From RBG-16-64-43 sp964353865 (lineage in GTDB: Bacteria; Chloroflexota; Anaerolineae; Anaerolineales; RBG-16-64-43), in assembly GCA_964353865.1 (NCBI GenBank), contig CAYGXJ010000118.1:12498-76497 (forward strand): 64,000 nucleotides of DNA, given 5' to 3'. The notes under the pieces were generated by a model that saw only the letters and a list, made by a program, of their open reading frames with translations, searched no databases and was not told the origin of the DNA. Numbering within the stretch: position 1 is the stretch's first letter; every line of letters begins with the position of its first letter. The translations under genes and the position numbers were made by a program. Positions 37,214 through 45,759 of this stretch are shown in pieces.

Positions 37214-38491
37214 ATGGCCACCCGATTTCGAACCAGCCTCGCCCTGTGGCTGGCACTTCTGCTCTCCGCGTGCAGCCTCTTCCCCGGCCCTCAACCGGTG
37301 GGCCTGCCGACGGCGGAGGCCACGCCCACCACCTCGCCCGCGCTGATCAACTTGGGCACCCCCGCCGCCACGGAGGTCACGCTGCGGCTGTGGCTGCCGG
37401 TCAGCTTCCGCGCAGACGAAGGATCGCCCGGCGGAGGCGTTCTGCGCGATCGACTGCACGACTTTGAGGTTGCCAACCCGGGTGTGCGCATCGATGTGCG
37501 CCTGCGCGCGGACTCCGGCCCGGGCGGGCTGCGCGACATGCTCGGCCTGGCCGCCGGGGCGGCACCCGGGGCCTTACCGGATGTGCTGGCGCTCGACCAG
37601 CCCAGCCTGCACGCCGCCGCGCTCAAGGGTCTTATTCACCCCCTTCCCGCAGGCGTGCAACCCGAAGAGAGCGCGGGCTGGTTGGCCTTCGTCGCGCCTC
37701 TCGCCACTGTGGATGGGCGGATGTACGGCATTCCATTTGTGGCCGACTGCCTGGTGCTGGCCCAGCGCGAACCTGCGCCCCGCGATCCTCCTCAATGGAA
37801 GAGCCTGACCACCTGGGATGATCAATTGCATCTGCCGCTGGCCGATCCGAGCGCGCGCATGCTGCTGCTGGCATATCACATGGAGGGGGGCGAGCTGCCT
37901 GCATCGGCGAGCACTCTCGCGCTGAATGCGGACGCGCTCGAGCGCAGCCTGGCCTGGCTGGCCGAACTGGACGAGCGCGGCGTGCTCTCGCCAGGCAGCT
38001 TGCAGCTGGCAACCCTCGAGCAGACGCTGCTCGCGCTGCACACTCGCGGACGCGGCGCGGTGACTAGCTTCTCCGCGCTGGCCACGTCCACGCGCTCGCG
38101 CTCCGGCCTCTCGGGAAGCTTGCCGCCGACGCCCAGCACCCAGGCGAGCACCCTGGTGACCGGATGGGCTTGGGCCGCAACGGCGGTGGAAGGCGATCGC
38201 GCGCAAATGGCCACCCGGCTGCTGGCCTGGTTGAGCGATGCGCAGTTCCTGGGTGAATGGACGCGCGCGCAGGGCATGCTGCCCACCCGCCAGGGTGCGC
38301 TGGCGGCATGGCCTGCGGATTCTCTCACGGCGCTGGCCGGGGAGTGCGCGCAGGCCGGCGAGGCGCAGCCCTCGGAAGAAGTGCTCGTGACACTCGGCCC
38401 GCTCCTGGACCGCGCCGTCCGGCAGGTTCTGCTGGAGGGTGTGTCGCCGCACGAGGCGGCCCAGGCCGCCGCGGCTGCCATTCGTCCATGA
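37214..38491 (+). CDS. Extracellular solute-binding lipoprotein, sugar ABC type
   Basis: A protein of 425 residues with a lipoprotein signal (LWLALLLSAC, Cys20) and a Pro/Thr linker, then a fold like family-1 carbohydrate-binding proteins: VTLRLWLPVSFRADE, DFEVANPGVRIDVRLR, YGIPFVADCLVLAQRE and the late GEWTRAQGMLPTRQGAL. No permease or ATPase gene is next to it. It overlaps the glycerate kinase gene by 4 bases, so the two are co-transcribed. Confidence 0.8.
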   Translation: MATRFRTSLALWLALLLSACSLFPGPQPVGLPTAEATPTTSPALINLGTPAATEVTLRLWLPVSFRADEGSPGGGVLRDRLHDFEVANPGVRIDVRLRADSGPGGLRDMLGLAAGAAPGALPDVLALDQPSLHAAALKGLIHPLPAGVQPEESAGWLAFVAPLATVDGRMYGIPFVADCLVLAQREPAPRDPPQWKSLTTWDDQLHLPLADPSARMLLLAYHMEGGELPASASTLALNADALERSLAWLAELDERGVLSPGSLQLATLEQTLLALHTRGRGAVTSFSALATSTRSRSGLSGSLPPTPSTQASTLVTGWAWAATAVEGDRAQMATRLLAWLSDAQFLGEWTRAQGMLPTRQGALAAWPADSLTALAGECAQAGEAQPSEEVLVTLGPLLDRAVRQVLLEGVSPHEAAQAAAAAIRP

Positions 38492-39804
38492 GCGTCCCCT
38501 CCTGGTCGAATCACCTGGCCGCGCTGGAGACGATCCGCGGCGAGGCGCTGAGGGCGGTCGACCCACACCGCCTGGTGGCCGGGGTCTTGGCCTTCGAGAA
38601 CGGAATCCTCACCGCGGGCGAACGACGCGTCGTCCTCCCCCGCGGCGGAACAGTCTCAATCGTTGCGCTGGGCAAAGCGGCCGCGGGCATGGCCGCCGCA
38701 GCCGCCGACGTACTGCAAGTCGCCTACGCGCGCGGGCTGGTTGTTTCTGCGCAGAGACCGGCCCGTCTGCCACCCCGATTCGATCTTATTCTCGGCGGGC
38801 ACCCGCTCTCCACCGAAGGCAGCCTCGAGGCGGGGCGGCGCATCGCGCGAATGGCACACAACCTCGGCCCAAAAGATACCTTACTGGCACTTGTCTCCGG
38901 CGGCGGCTCGGCCCTGGTCGAACACCTGCGTCCGCCGCTCACCCTCGACGACTTGCGCCAGGTGCAAGAGCACATGCTACGCTCGGGCGCAGACATCCGG
39001 GCTTTCAACCTCGTGCGGGCGACTCTTTCCCAGATCAAGCGCGGCGGGCTGGCCCGCATGGCTCAGCCGGCGCAGACCATCGGCCTGATCCTGTCCGACA
39101 TCATCGGCGATCCACTGGCCGACGTCGCCTCGGGGCCAACGGTCGACGAGCCCGCCGATGGCGCCCAGGCGCGCGCCATCCTGACACACCTGGCGTTGTG
39201 GGAGGCGTTGCCCGCTGCAGTGAGAACCGTGATCACCGAGTTCCCGCTAGCACCCGAAGCGACTCGACCGACGGCCTACAACCTGCTCATCGGTTCGAGC
39301 GCAACGGCTGCCAGCGCGGCGCAAGAGTGCGCACGCTGGCTCGGGTTCAACGCGGATGTTGTCTCGCTGGAGGTCAGCGGGGAAGCCCTGCAGGTCGGCC
39401 GGCAGCTGGCCGGGATCGCTCTCGATGCGCGCGCCGAGGCCGGGCCGGGGACGCTGCCGCGGGCCATGATCTTTGCCGGCGAGACGACCGTGACCATGCG
39501 CGGCCACGGCAGCGGCGGGCGCAACCAGGAGGCCGCACTCGGGGCGGCGCAAAGAATGGCCGGTGCCGAGGGTGTGGCCATGATGATGCTGGCCATGGAC
39601 GGCGTGGACGGGAACAGCCCGGCCGCCGGTGCGATCGTCAGCGGCACGAGCGCTGCAACAGCCGCGGAGCTCGGATACGACATCGAGGTCACCCTGCGAG
39701 AAAACGACAGCCATGGGCTGCTGCACGCAATGGGTGCATGTGTGCACACCGGCCCCACCGGCACGAACGTGAACGACCTGATGGTGGCGTTGGTGTATCC
39801 CTAA
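38488..39804 (+). CDS. Glycerate 2-kinase, MOFRL family
   Basis: A protein of 438 residues. An N-terminal DUF4147-type domain holds the Rossmann-like region VSIVALGKAAAGMAAAAADV (about 53-72) and the LALVSGGGSALVEHL loop. A C-terminal MOFRL domain contains IFAGETTVTMRGHGSGGRNQE and AMDGVDGNSPAAGA. Such enzymes phosphorylate D-glycerate to 2-phosphoglycerate. The ATG at 38488 overlaps the preceding stop codon (ATGA). Confidence 0.92.
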   Translation: MSVPSWSNHLAALETIRGEALRAVDPHRLVAGVLAFENGILTAGERRVVLPRGGTVSIVALGKAAAGMAAAAADVLQVAYARGLVVSAQRPARLPPRFDLILGGHPLSTEGSLEAGRRIARMAHNLGPKDTLLALVSGGGSALVEHLRPPLTLDDLRQVQEHMLRSGADIRAFNLVRATLSQIKRGGLARMAQPAQTIGLILSDIIGDPLADVASGPTVDEPADGAQARAILTHLALWEALPAAVRTVITEFPLAPEATRPTAYNLLIGSSATAASAAQECARWLGFNADVVSLEVSGEALQVGRQLAGIALDARAEAGPGTLPRAMIFAGETTVTMRGHGSGGRNQEAALGAAQRMAGAEGVAMMMLAMDGVDGNSPAAGAIVSGTSAATAAELGYDIEVTLRENDSHGLLHAMGACVHTGPTGTNVNDLMVALVYP

Positions 39805-39821
39805 CACCCGACCCATGGGCG

Positions 39822-39839
39822 CGCGGGTATAATCCCGCG
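39822..39839 (+). promoter_or_regulatory. -10 element within a palindrome upstream of the phosphohexomutase
   Basis: TATAAT (39828-39833) is flanked by CGCGGG and CCCGCG, a perfect 6-base inverted repeat that centres on the -10 box. The predicted start would be near 39840, giving a leader of about 70 nt. The palindrome could be an operator or just a chance GC repeat; no good -35 is visible. Confidence 0.45.
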
Positions 39840-39909
39840 GTGCGCACCGAATGCCGCGCCTCGAGCCCGCGGCAGCGCGGATGCGTAAATTCCATCGAGG
39901 ATCCGTCGC

Positions 39910-41367
39910 ATGATTCACTTTGGCACCGATGGTTGGCGCGCGGTCATTTCCGACACGTTCACTTTCGGCAACCTACGGCTGGTTACGCAAGCCATCGCCG
40001 ACGCCGTCGCGGCTCCGGATTGGGACGAACCGCTGCGCCAGCAGCCCTCCGTCGACGCGCACACGATGGTGGTCGGCTTCGACACGCGCTTCCTGTCGGA
40101 CCGCTACGCGGCCGACGTGGCGCGCGTGCTGGCGGGCAATGGATACACCGTGCATCTGGCGCATGCCGATGCCCCCACGCCCGCCATCTCGCTCGCCGTG
40201 CGCCACCTTAAGGCGATCGCCGGGGTGATGATCACCGCCTCGCACAACGCCCCACGCTACAACGGGGTGAAGCTCAAGGCCTCCTACGGCGGTTCGGCAC
40301 TGCCCGAGCAGTGCCGCCGGGTGGAGGTGTACCTGAGCGACAACGAGCTGCGAGGGCGCGGGCCGAACCTGATGGATTTCGAGCAGGCCACCTCCAAGGG
40401 GCTCATCCGCCGTTTCAACCCGACCACCGGGTACTTCGATCATCTGCGCACGCTCATCAACTTCGACCTGATCGCCGGCCACGCGCCACGGGTGGTGGTC
40501 GACTCGATGTTCGGCGCCGGCCGCGGTCAGATCAAAGGCATTCTGCAGGGCACCGGCTGCGAAGTCTTTGAGGTCCGCGGCGAAATGAATCCCGGGTTCG
40601 GCGGCGTGCACCCCGAACCGATCGCGCGCTACCTGGGCCCACTGGCGGGCGCCATCGCCGCCGGGCACGGCGAACTGGGGGTGGCCACCGATGGCGACGC
40701 CGACCGCATCGGCGCGATGGACGGACGCGGACAATTCGTCGACCCGCACAAGATCATGGCCCTCGCCTTGCGTTACCTGGTGGAGAAACGCGGGCTGCGC
40801 GGCAAGGTGATCAAGACCGTTTCGACCACCCAAATGATCAACCGCCTGGCCGACCGGTACGGGCTCGAGCTGCATGAGACTCCGGTGGGGTTCAATCACA
40901 TCGCAGACTACATGGTCGGCGGCGACGTACTTATCGGCGGCGAGGAGTCCGGCGGCATCAGCTTCGCGGGGCACATCCCCGAAGGCGACGGCGTGCTGAT
41001 GGGCCTGCTGCTCGTTGAAATGGTGGCCGCCTACGGCGCGCCGCTGGAAGAACTGGTGGCGGACCTATTGAAGACCGTGGGTCCGGTCCACTACGAACGG
41101 AAGGATCTGCGCCTCGCCCACCCGGTCAATAAGGCCGCGCTCACGCGCAAACTGAGCGAAAACCCTCCCGGCGATCTGGGAGGCGTGCGCGTGCAAGAGG
41201 TGCGCAGCCTGGACGGGATCAAGTACATCCTGGCGGATGACTCGTGGTTGCTGATCCGGCCCTCGGGCACCGAGCCGGTGCTGCGCGTTTACGCCGAGGC
41301 GCGCGAGCCGCGCATGATCGAAGTGCTGCTCTCCTTCGGGCAGAAGGTAGCGCAGGACGCCATTTAG
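39910..41367 (+). CDS. Phosphoglucomutase/phosphomannomutase family protein
   Basis: An alpha-D-phosphohexomutase of 485 residues with all four active-site elements: the phosphoserine loop TASHNAPRYNG (Ser111), the metal loop DGDADRIG, the sugar-binding loop GEESGG and the phosphate-binding loop RPSGTEP near the C-terminus. It interconverts hexose 1- and 6-phosphates; which sugar it prefers cannot be read from sequence alone. It is a single gene with its own predicted promoter. Confidence 0.93.
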   Translation: MIHFGTDGWRAVISDTFTFGNLRLVTQAIADAVAAPDWDEPLRQQPSVDAHTMVVGFDTRFLSDRYAADVARVLAGNGYTVHLAHADAPTPAISLAVRHLKAIAGVMITASHNAPRYNGVKLKASYGGSALPEQCRRVEVYLSDNELRGRGPNLMDFEQATSKGLIRRFNPTTGYFDHLRTLINFDLIAGHAPRVVVDSMFGAGRGQIKGILQGTGCEVFEVRGEMNPGFGGVHPEPIARYLGPLAGAIAAGHGELGVATDGDADRIGAMDGRGQFVDPHKIMALALRYLVEKRGLRGKVIKTVSTTQMINRLADRYGLELHETPVGFNHIADYMVGGDVLIGGEESGGISFAGHIPEGDGVLMGLLLVEMVAAYGAPLEELVADLLKTVGPVHYERKDLRLAHPVNKAALTRKLSENPPGDLGGVRVQEVRSLDGIKYILADDSWLLIRPSGTEPVLRVYAEAREPRMIEVLLSFGQKVAQDAI

Positions 41368-41392
41368 CCCGCCGGCGCAGGAAGGACCCACC

Positions 41393-41914
41393 ATGCAGTT
41401 CAACCAACTTATCACCGCGCGCCGCTCGGTGCGGGCATACACCTCCCAACCGATCGAAGAAGGTGTGGTCGAGCGCGTACTGCAGGCGGTGAGCTGCGCG
41501 CCTTCGGCCGGCAACTTGCAGGCCTACCAGGTCTGCCTGGCACGCTCAAGCGAGGTGCGGGCAGCGCTCGCCCGCGCCGCGGGCGGACAGTCCTTCATTG
41601 AACAGGCGCCGCTGGCACTCGTCTTCTGCACCAACGCCGGGCGGGCGGCCGCGCGCTACGGGCAGCGCGGGGCGACGCTCTACACGGTTCAGGATGCGAC
41701 CATTGCCTGCACCTACGCCATGCTGGCCGCGGTGGATGAAGGCCTGGCGTGCGTGTGGGTCGGCGCGTTCGACGAGGCCGCGGTGCGTCTGGCCATCGGG
41801 GCCCCCGGGGAATGGGCTCCGATCGCGATTCTCCCTATCGGTCACGCTGCCGAAACGCCGCCCGCCTCTCGGCGGCGCAAACTGAGCGACCTGGTGCGGG
41901 AGGTCGGAGCGTAA
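41393..41914 (+). CDS. Nitroreductase family protein
   Basis: An FMN-dependent NAD(P)H oxidoreductase of 173 residues. The N-terminal RRSVRAYTSQPIEEGVVERVL, SCAPSAGNLQAYQ and the late GLACVWVGAFDEAAVR are typical of the small nitroreductases. The usual C-terminal hRxxxxxLV is present as SRRRKLSDLV. GGAAGG lies upstream of the ATG. It follows the mutase gene by 25 bases. Confidence 0.88.
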   Translation: MQFNQLITARRSVRAYTSQPIEEGVVERVLQAVSCAPSAGNLQAYQVCLARSSEVRAALARAAGGQSFIEQAPLALVFCTNAGRAAARYGQRGATLYTVQDATIACTYAMLAAVDEGLACVWVGAFDEAAVRLAIGAPGEWAPIAILPIGHAAETPPASRRRKLSDLVREVGA

Positions 41915-41964
41915 CACGTTGCCGGCCGTGGCCGCCGGAACGGCGAGAGCAACCGCAAACGCAC

Positions 41965-41991
41965 AACGAGGGCAGCCAGGCTGCCCTCGTT
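41965..41991. terminator. Bidirectional terminator-like hairpin
   Basis: AACGAGGGCAGCC pairs perfectly with GGCTGCCCTCGTT over 13 bases with a one-base centre, so the real loop opens a few pairs. It sits between two convergent genes. T-runs are weak on both sides (GTTTGCGG on the minus side), so termination efficiency is uncertain. Confidence 0.6.
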
Positions 41992-42015
41992 GGATGTCGG
42001 CATGAGCTGAAGAAT

Positions 42016-43128
42016 CTACGGAATGGTTCCATGCCGCCGCTCGGGCAACGCCCGTGGCGGTTCGATCCACGTCTCGTACGCGGCGCGGGCCACCCTCCCG
42101 ATCAGGAGCATCGACTCTTCGTAATCGGCCGAACTGGTCTTGTTGCCCAGGACGACGATGACGAGCACCTTGCCTTTTGCCTCGACGATGCCCGTGTCGG
42201 CCACCACACCCGCGCCGTTCTCGAACGTGGTGCCCGTCTTGTTGGCCAGGGTTGCCCGCACCTCATCCGGCAGCCCGCTGCCGATGCGCTGGCTCTGGCT
42301 CGGTTTGGGCACCCGCATGATGGACAGGATGCGGGCGCTCGACTCCGGCATAAGCGCTTCTTCATTATAGAGGAGCTCCAGCAGGCGGGCCAAATCCGCC
42401 GGCGTTGAGCGGCGCGGGATGAAGGTGGTGTGGGTCACGCCCCACGACTGCCACCGGTCAACCAAGTGGTAGCCTGGCTGGGCATCCAAAAAGGCCGCCA
42501 GCCGCACGGTGGCCGACTCCTCGGACTTGATCAGCATGGCTTCGAGCAGTTGAATGAACGAGCGCTGACCGGCTTGCGGCCCATTCGTCCACTTCACCTC
42601 CGGATGGCGCTCCATCCAGTACAAGAGGTCCATGGCGATGCCCACCTTGATGGTGGATGCAGGATGGAAGACCTCCTCGCTGCGAACGGCCACGCTCTCG
42701 CCGCGGGTCAACTCCTCAACATATACGCCCCACGTGCCGGAAGGCGCCTGGCGCAGCAGTGCCCGGATCTGCTCTTCGAGCATCCACAATACCTGCTGTC
42801 GGGGAACTTGGGTTGGCGGATGGGCGGTGCGGAAGGGAATCGGAGTGGCCGTGGCAGACGGCGTGGGGCCAACCACGGGCGAAGCCGTTGCGGCCGCCAA
42901 GTGCGACCCGGCTGCGCGGGTGGCGGAGGGTCCGGCGATCGATCCGGGTCCTGCGATGCAGCCACCCAGGACCGATGCGAGGAGCATCCCGATTGCGACC
43001 CGGCCAGCGCGCGAGGAGGAGGCCCGGCTGCCCCCGGCGCGGGCGCTGGGTGATTTGTGCGGCACGATCGGCCAACTCCAATGCGAGAGGCTGGTCGAGG
43101 GTGATGGAAGCTGCGTGCATATTCTCAT
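42016..43128 (-). CDS. Serine beta-lactamase-like lipoprotein
   Basis: A protein of 370 residues with an N-terminal basic lead, a lipobox LGGC (Cys57), a Ser/Thr/Pro linker (residues about 60-110) and a class A beta-lactamase-like domain. The active-site SxxK is STIK (158-161), a SEES box lies around 215, and KTG is in NKTGTTFENG. The first ATG at 43128 gives a long pre-lipobox lead, so the start could be internal. It may be a lipid-anchored penicillin-recognising hydrolase; a true beta-lactamase activity is not shown. Confidence 0.8.
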   Translation of the reverse strand: MRICTQLPSPSTSLSHWSWPIVPHKSPSARAGGSRASSSRAGRVAIGMLLASVLGGCIAGPGSIAGPSATRAAGSHLAAATASPVVGPTPSATATPIPFRTAHPPTQVPRQQVLWMLEEQIRALLRQAPSGTWGVYVEELTRGESVAVRSEEVFHPASTIKVGIAMDLLYWMERHPEVKWTNGPQAGQRSFIQLLEAMLIKSEESATVRLAAFLDAQPGYHLVDRWQSWGVTHTTFIPRRSTPADLARLLELLYNEEALMPESSARILSIMRVPKPSQSQRIGSGLPDEVRATLANKTGTTFENGAGVVADTGIVEAKGKVLVIVVLGNKTSSADYEESMLLIGRVARAAYETWIEPPRALPERRHGTIP

Positions 43129-43240
43129 AGAGAGGCAGCAGACTGAAGGCTATCCGTCGGCGCGTCTCCGCCATCCTTCTCGGCTTTTTTGGCGCAGGCT
43201 GGATGGTACCGCACATTCGTGGGGTGCAGGAGAGCGGGCC

Positions 43241-44611
43241 CTACCCCGGGGCTGGAGCGAGCACCAGACTGAAACGGGCGCCGCCTTCGGGCAAGTTATC
43301 AGCCGAGAGATCGCCCCCCTGCGCTTCCGCCAGCTTGCGCGCGATGGCCAGCCCCAGGCCCGTCCCGCCCTCCACCCGTGAGCGGCCCCGATCTGCGCGA
43401 TAGAAGCGCTCGAATACGTGCGCCAACGCCTCGGGCGGGATACCGCTGCCCGTGTCGGTCACGTCGATGCGCACACGCCCGCTGCCCAACGGGAGTACCT
43501 GCATCGTGACCTTTCCGCCCTCGGGGGTATGCCGGATGGCATTGTTCACCAGGTTGGAAAGGATTTGCTCGAGCCGCTGCGGGTCCACGGCCGCCAGGGC
43601 TGAGCGCGCTCCTTCGAGGCGCAGGCCCACCTTTTTCGAGGCGGCACGCAGCTCGAAGGCGCTCGCCACACGGCGCAGCACCGGGACCACATCGGTCGCC
43701 CCGATTTCCATCGCCAACCGGCCGGCATCGGCCAGGGCCAGGGTGCGCAGATCTTCCACCAGGCGCGTGAGCAGACGTACGCTTTCGAGAACGGGTTCGA
43801 GATTCTCAGCCGTCGCGGGGTAAACCCCGTCGACGAGCGACTCGACATTGGCCTGGATGACTGCAATCGGGTTGCGTAGTTCGTGGGCGATGTCGGCCGT
43901 CATTTCCTTGCGCAGTCCTTCCTGGCGCTGGATCTCACCGACCAGCCGGCGGAAGGACTCGGTGAGTTCGCCCACCTCATCATGCGAGGCAGGTGGCAGG
44001 TCCAGGTTGCGCTCGCCCCGTGCAAAGCGATTCATCGAGGCCGAGAGCGAGCGCAGGGGCGCGGTGAGCCCGCGGCTGAGCACGACCGCCAGCACCAGCC
44101 CCAACAACCCGCCCAATCCGGCGGCCAGCCAGATGGCGCGGTTCACCCGGCCGATAAGGAAGCTCTCCTGCGTGCCGATGGGAAGCCCCACCCCGCTCAT
44201 GCCGCCCAAGAGCAACAGGGTCCCCACCCTGGAACTCTCGACGACCACCGGCGCGCCGCGGGCGATTTCTTCTCCTGCAAGGATCGACCCGCGCAGCGTG
44301 CCGCTACTGTCGCCGACCACGATGCCTGCCGAATCCGCCAACACCAGGCGCTGGCCCATCATCGCGCCGAAGCCGCCTGGCCCTGGGCCGTGCGATGGAA
44401 CGAGCAAGGCTTCCACCCCGTCCCAGTTGCCGCGTTCCGCGTAGAACTTGCCCAGCTTGCTGGTGATGCCTTCGGGGGCCGTCATGCTGCCCGCGAACAT
44501 GAAACCGCGCACTTCGCGCGCGGCGGAACTGTAGGCCACCACAGCCACGACGACCAGGGTCATCGTCAGCAGCAGCGCAAAGGCAAAGAGCAGTTTGGTT
44601 GAAAGTCGCAT
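43241..44611 (-). CDS. Sensor histidine kinase with HAMP domain
   Basis: A kinase of 456 residues. A first membrane helix (about 7-28), an extracytoplasmic domain of about 125 residues rich in Gly, a second helix (about 157-180), a HAMP linker, HisKA with His243 in DIAHELRNPIAV, and HATPase with NNAIRHTPEGG, DTGSGIPP and GGTGLGLAIA. This resembles BaeS/CpxA-type envelope sensors. It is in one operon with the response regulator upstream (5-base gap). Confidence 0.9.
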   Translation of the reverse strand: MRLSTKLLFAFALLLTMTLVVVAVVAYSSAAREVRGFMFAGSMTAPEGITSKLGKFYAERGNWDGVEALLVPSHGPGPGGFGAMMGQRLVLADSAGIVVGDSSGTLRGSILAGEEIARGAPVVVESSRVGTLLLLGGMSGVGLPIGTQESFLIGRVNRAIWLAAGLGGLLGLVLAVVLSRGLTAPLRSLSASMNRFARGERNLDLPPASHDEVGELTESFRRLVGEIQRQEGLRKEMTADIAHELRNPIAVIQANVESLVDGVYPATAENLEPVLESVRLLTRLVEDLRTLALADAGRLAMEIGATDVVPVLRRVASAFELRAASKKVGLRLEGARSALAAVDPQRLEQILSNLVNNAIRHTPEGGKVTMQVLPLGSGRVRIDVTDTGSGIPPEALAHVFERFYRADRGRSRVEGGTGLGLAIARKLAEAQGGDLSADNLPEGGARFSLVLAPAPG

Positions 44612-44616
44612 CGCCG

Positions 44617-45300
44617 CTAGCCTTCCGCGAACTTGTAGCCCACGCCGAAAACAGTCAGGATGTAGTGCGGGTGGCGAGGATCCCGCTCAAGCTTGGCCCG
44701 CAAGTTCTTGATGTGGGCGTCGATCGTTCGTTCGTAGCCCTCGAAGGCATCGCCCTGCGCCGATTCGAGTAATTGCATGCGCGAGAAGGCCCGTCCGGGT
44801 TGGTGGGCCATGGTCACGAGCAGGTTGAATTCCGTCGGCGTAAGCTCAAGGGTCTGCCCGCCGCGGGTGACCGTGTGGCGCGGGAGGCTGATCTCCAGAT
44901 CGCCGCTGCGGATGAGTTCGACCGCCTCGTGCGGGGCCCGGCTGCGGCGCAACACGGCGCGCACACGCGCCACCACTTCGCGGGGCGAGAACGGCTTGGG
45001 CACATAGTCGTCGGCACCCAATTCCAGGCCGATGAGGCGGTCGGTTTCCTCCACCCGTGCCGTGAGCATGATGATCGGGGTATCGCCCAGCTTGCGGATG
45101 GCGCGCGCCACCTCGAAACCGTCCATCCCCGGCAGGTTGAGATCCAACACCACCAGGTCCGGGTGGCGCGCTTGGAACTGGGTCAGCGCCTCGGAGCCGC
45201 TGTGGGCCGCCGTCACGCGATAGCCGGCCTGCTCGAGATAGCCGCGCAGCACGCGCACCAGCTGAGGTTCGTCATCCACTACCAAGATTGTGGAACTCAT
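44617..45300 (-). CDS. OmpR-family response regulator
   Basis: A regulator of 227 residues. The receiver has VVDDE, phosphoacceptor Asp53 in VVLDLNLPGMDG and VPKPFS; the winged helix has LTPTEFNLLVTMAHQPGRAFSRMQLLE and RTIDAHIKNLRAKLE. It partners the kinase that follows. The ATG at 45300 begins the receiver fold. A TATAAT lies at 45343-45348. Confidence 0.92.
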   Translation of the reverse strand: MSSTILVVDDEPQLVRVLRGYLEQAGYRVTAAHSGSEALTQFQARHPDLVVLDLNLPGMDGFEVARAIRKLGDTPIIMLTARVEETDRLIGLELGADDYVPKPFSPREVVARVRAVLRRSRAPHEAVELIRSGDLEISLPRHTVTRGGQTLELTPTEFNLLVTMAHQPGRAFSRMQLLESAQGDAFEGYERTIDAHIKNLRAKLERDPRHPHYILTVFGVGYKFAEG

Positions 45301-45342
45301 CGCGACATCCAATGCGCCGCGCGACAAGCGCGGCGCAGGAGG

Positions 45343-45348
45343 ATTATA
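45343..45348 (-). promoter_or_regulatory. -10 element for the two-component operon
   Basis: A perfect TATAAT reads towards the regulator gene, 42 bases before its ATG, giving a leader of about 35 nt. No good -35 is visible at the expected distance. A GGAGGG-rich hairpin of the upstream gene lies just behind. Confidence 0.5.
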
Positions 45349-45366
45349 CAATCCCTGAAACGGAGC

Positions 45367-45389
45367 GGAGGGCGCGAGCGGCGCCCTCC
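45367..45389 (-). terminator. Hairpin after the zinc-ribbon membrane protein gene
   Basis: GGAGGGCGC pairs perfectly with GCGCCCTCC over nine bases, 17 bases after the stop codon of the gene ending at 45406. On the minus strand it is followed by GCTCCGTTTC, a weak T-run. It probably separates that gene from the two-component operon. Confidence 0.55.
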
Positions 45390-45405
45390 GCGGAAACCCC
45401 ATCCC

Positions 45406-45759
45406 TTAGAGCTTCTGGCCGCAAGCCGGGCATGCGACCCAGCCCGCCTGAACCGGCCGACTGCACGCCGGGCAGCTGGCCATCGCCACCTTGGGGCGGG
45501 CCACCCCCCGGATGAGGGCGACCACGCCCACGACAACGAGCGCCAGGACGGTCAGCGGCACGAGCAGCCGCAGGATCATCCACGCCCCAGCCATCAGCGG
45601 GAAGGCTCCCATCATCCCCCAGCCGCCCATGTGCCCTGGCAGGAATCCCGCGCCGCGCATCATACCCGCCCCGCGGGCGAAGAACGGCAGAGCCACGGCA
45701 AAGGCCAAGACGAGCAGCACCAGGAAGACAATCAGCATCCACCACGGGAACTTCTTCAT
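45406..45759 (-). CDS. Membrane protein with C-terminal zinc ribbon
   Basis: A protein of 117 residues: a first membrane helix (about 5-30), a Gly/Met-rich stretch (GMMRGAGFLPGHMGGWGMMG), a second helix (about 60-82) and a C-terminal CPAC...CPAC zinc-ribbon. The Met/His-rich middle resembles short metal-related envelope proteins, but no family was recognised. It overlaps the preceding gene by 4 bases (ATGA). Confidence 0.75.
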   Translation of the reverse strand: MKKFPWWMLIVFLVLLVLAFAVALPFFARGAGMMRGAGFLPGHMGGWGMMGAFPLMAGAWMILRLLVPLTVLALVVVGVVALIRGVARPKVAMASCPACSRPVQAGWVACPACGQKL

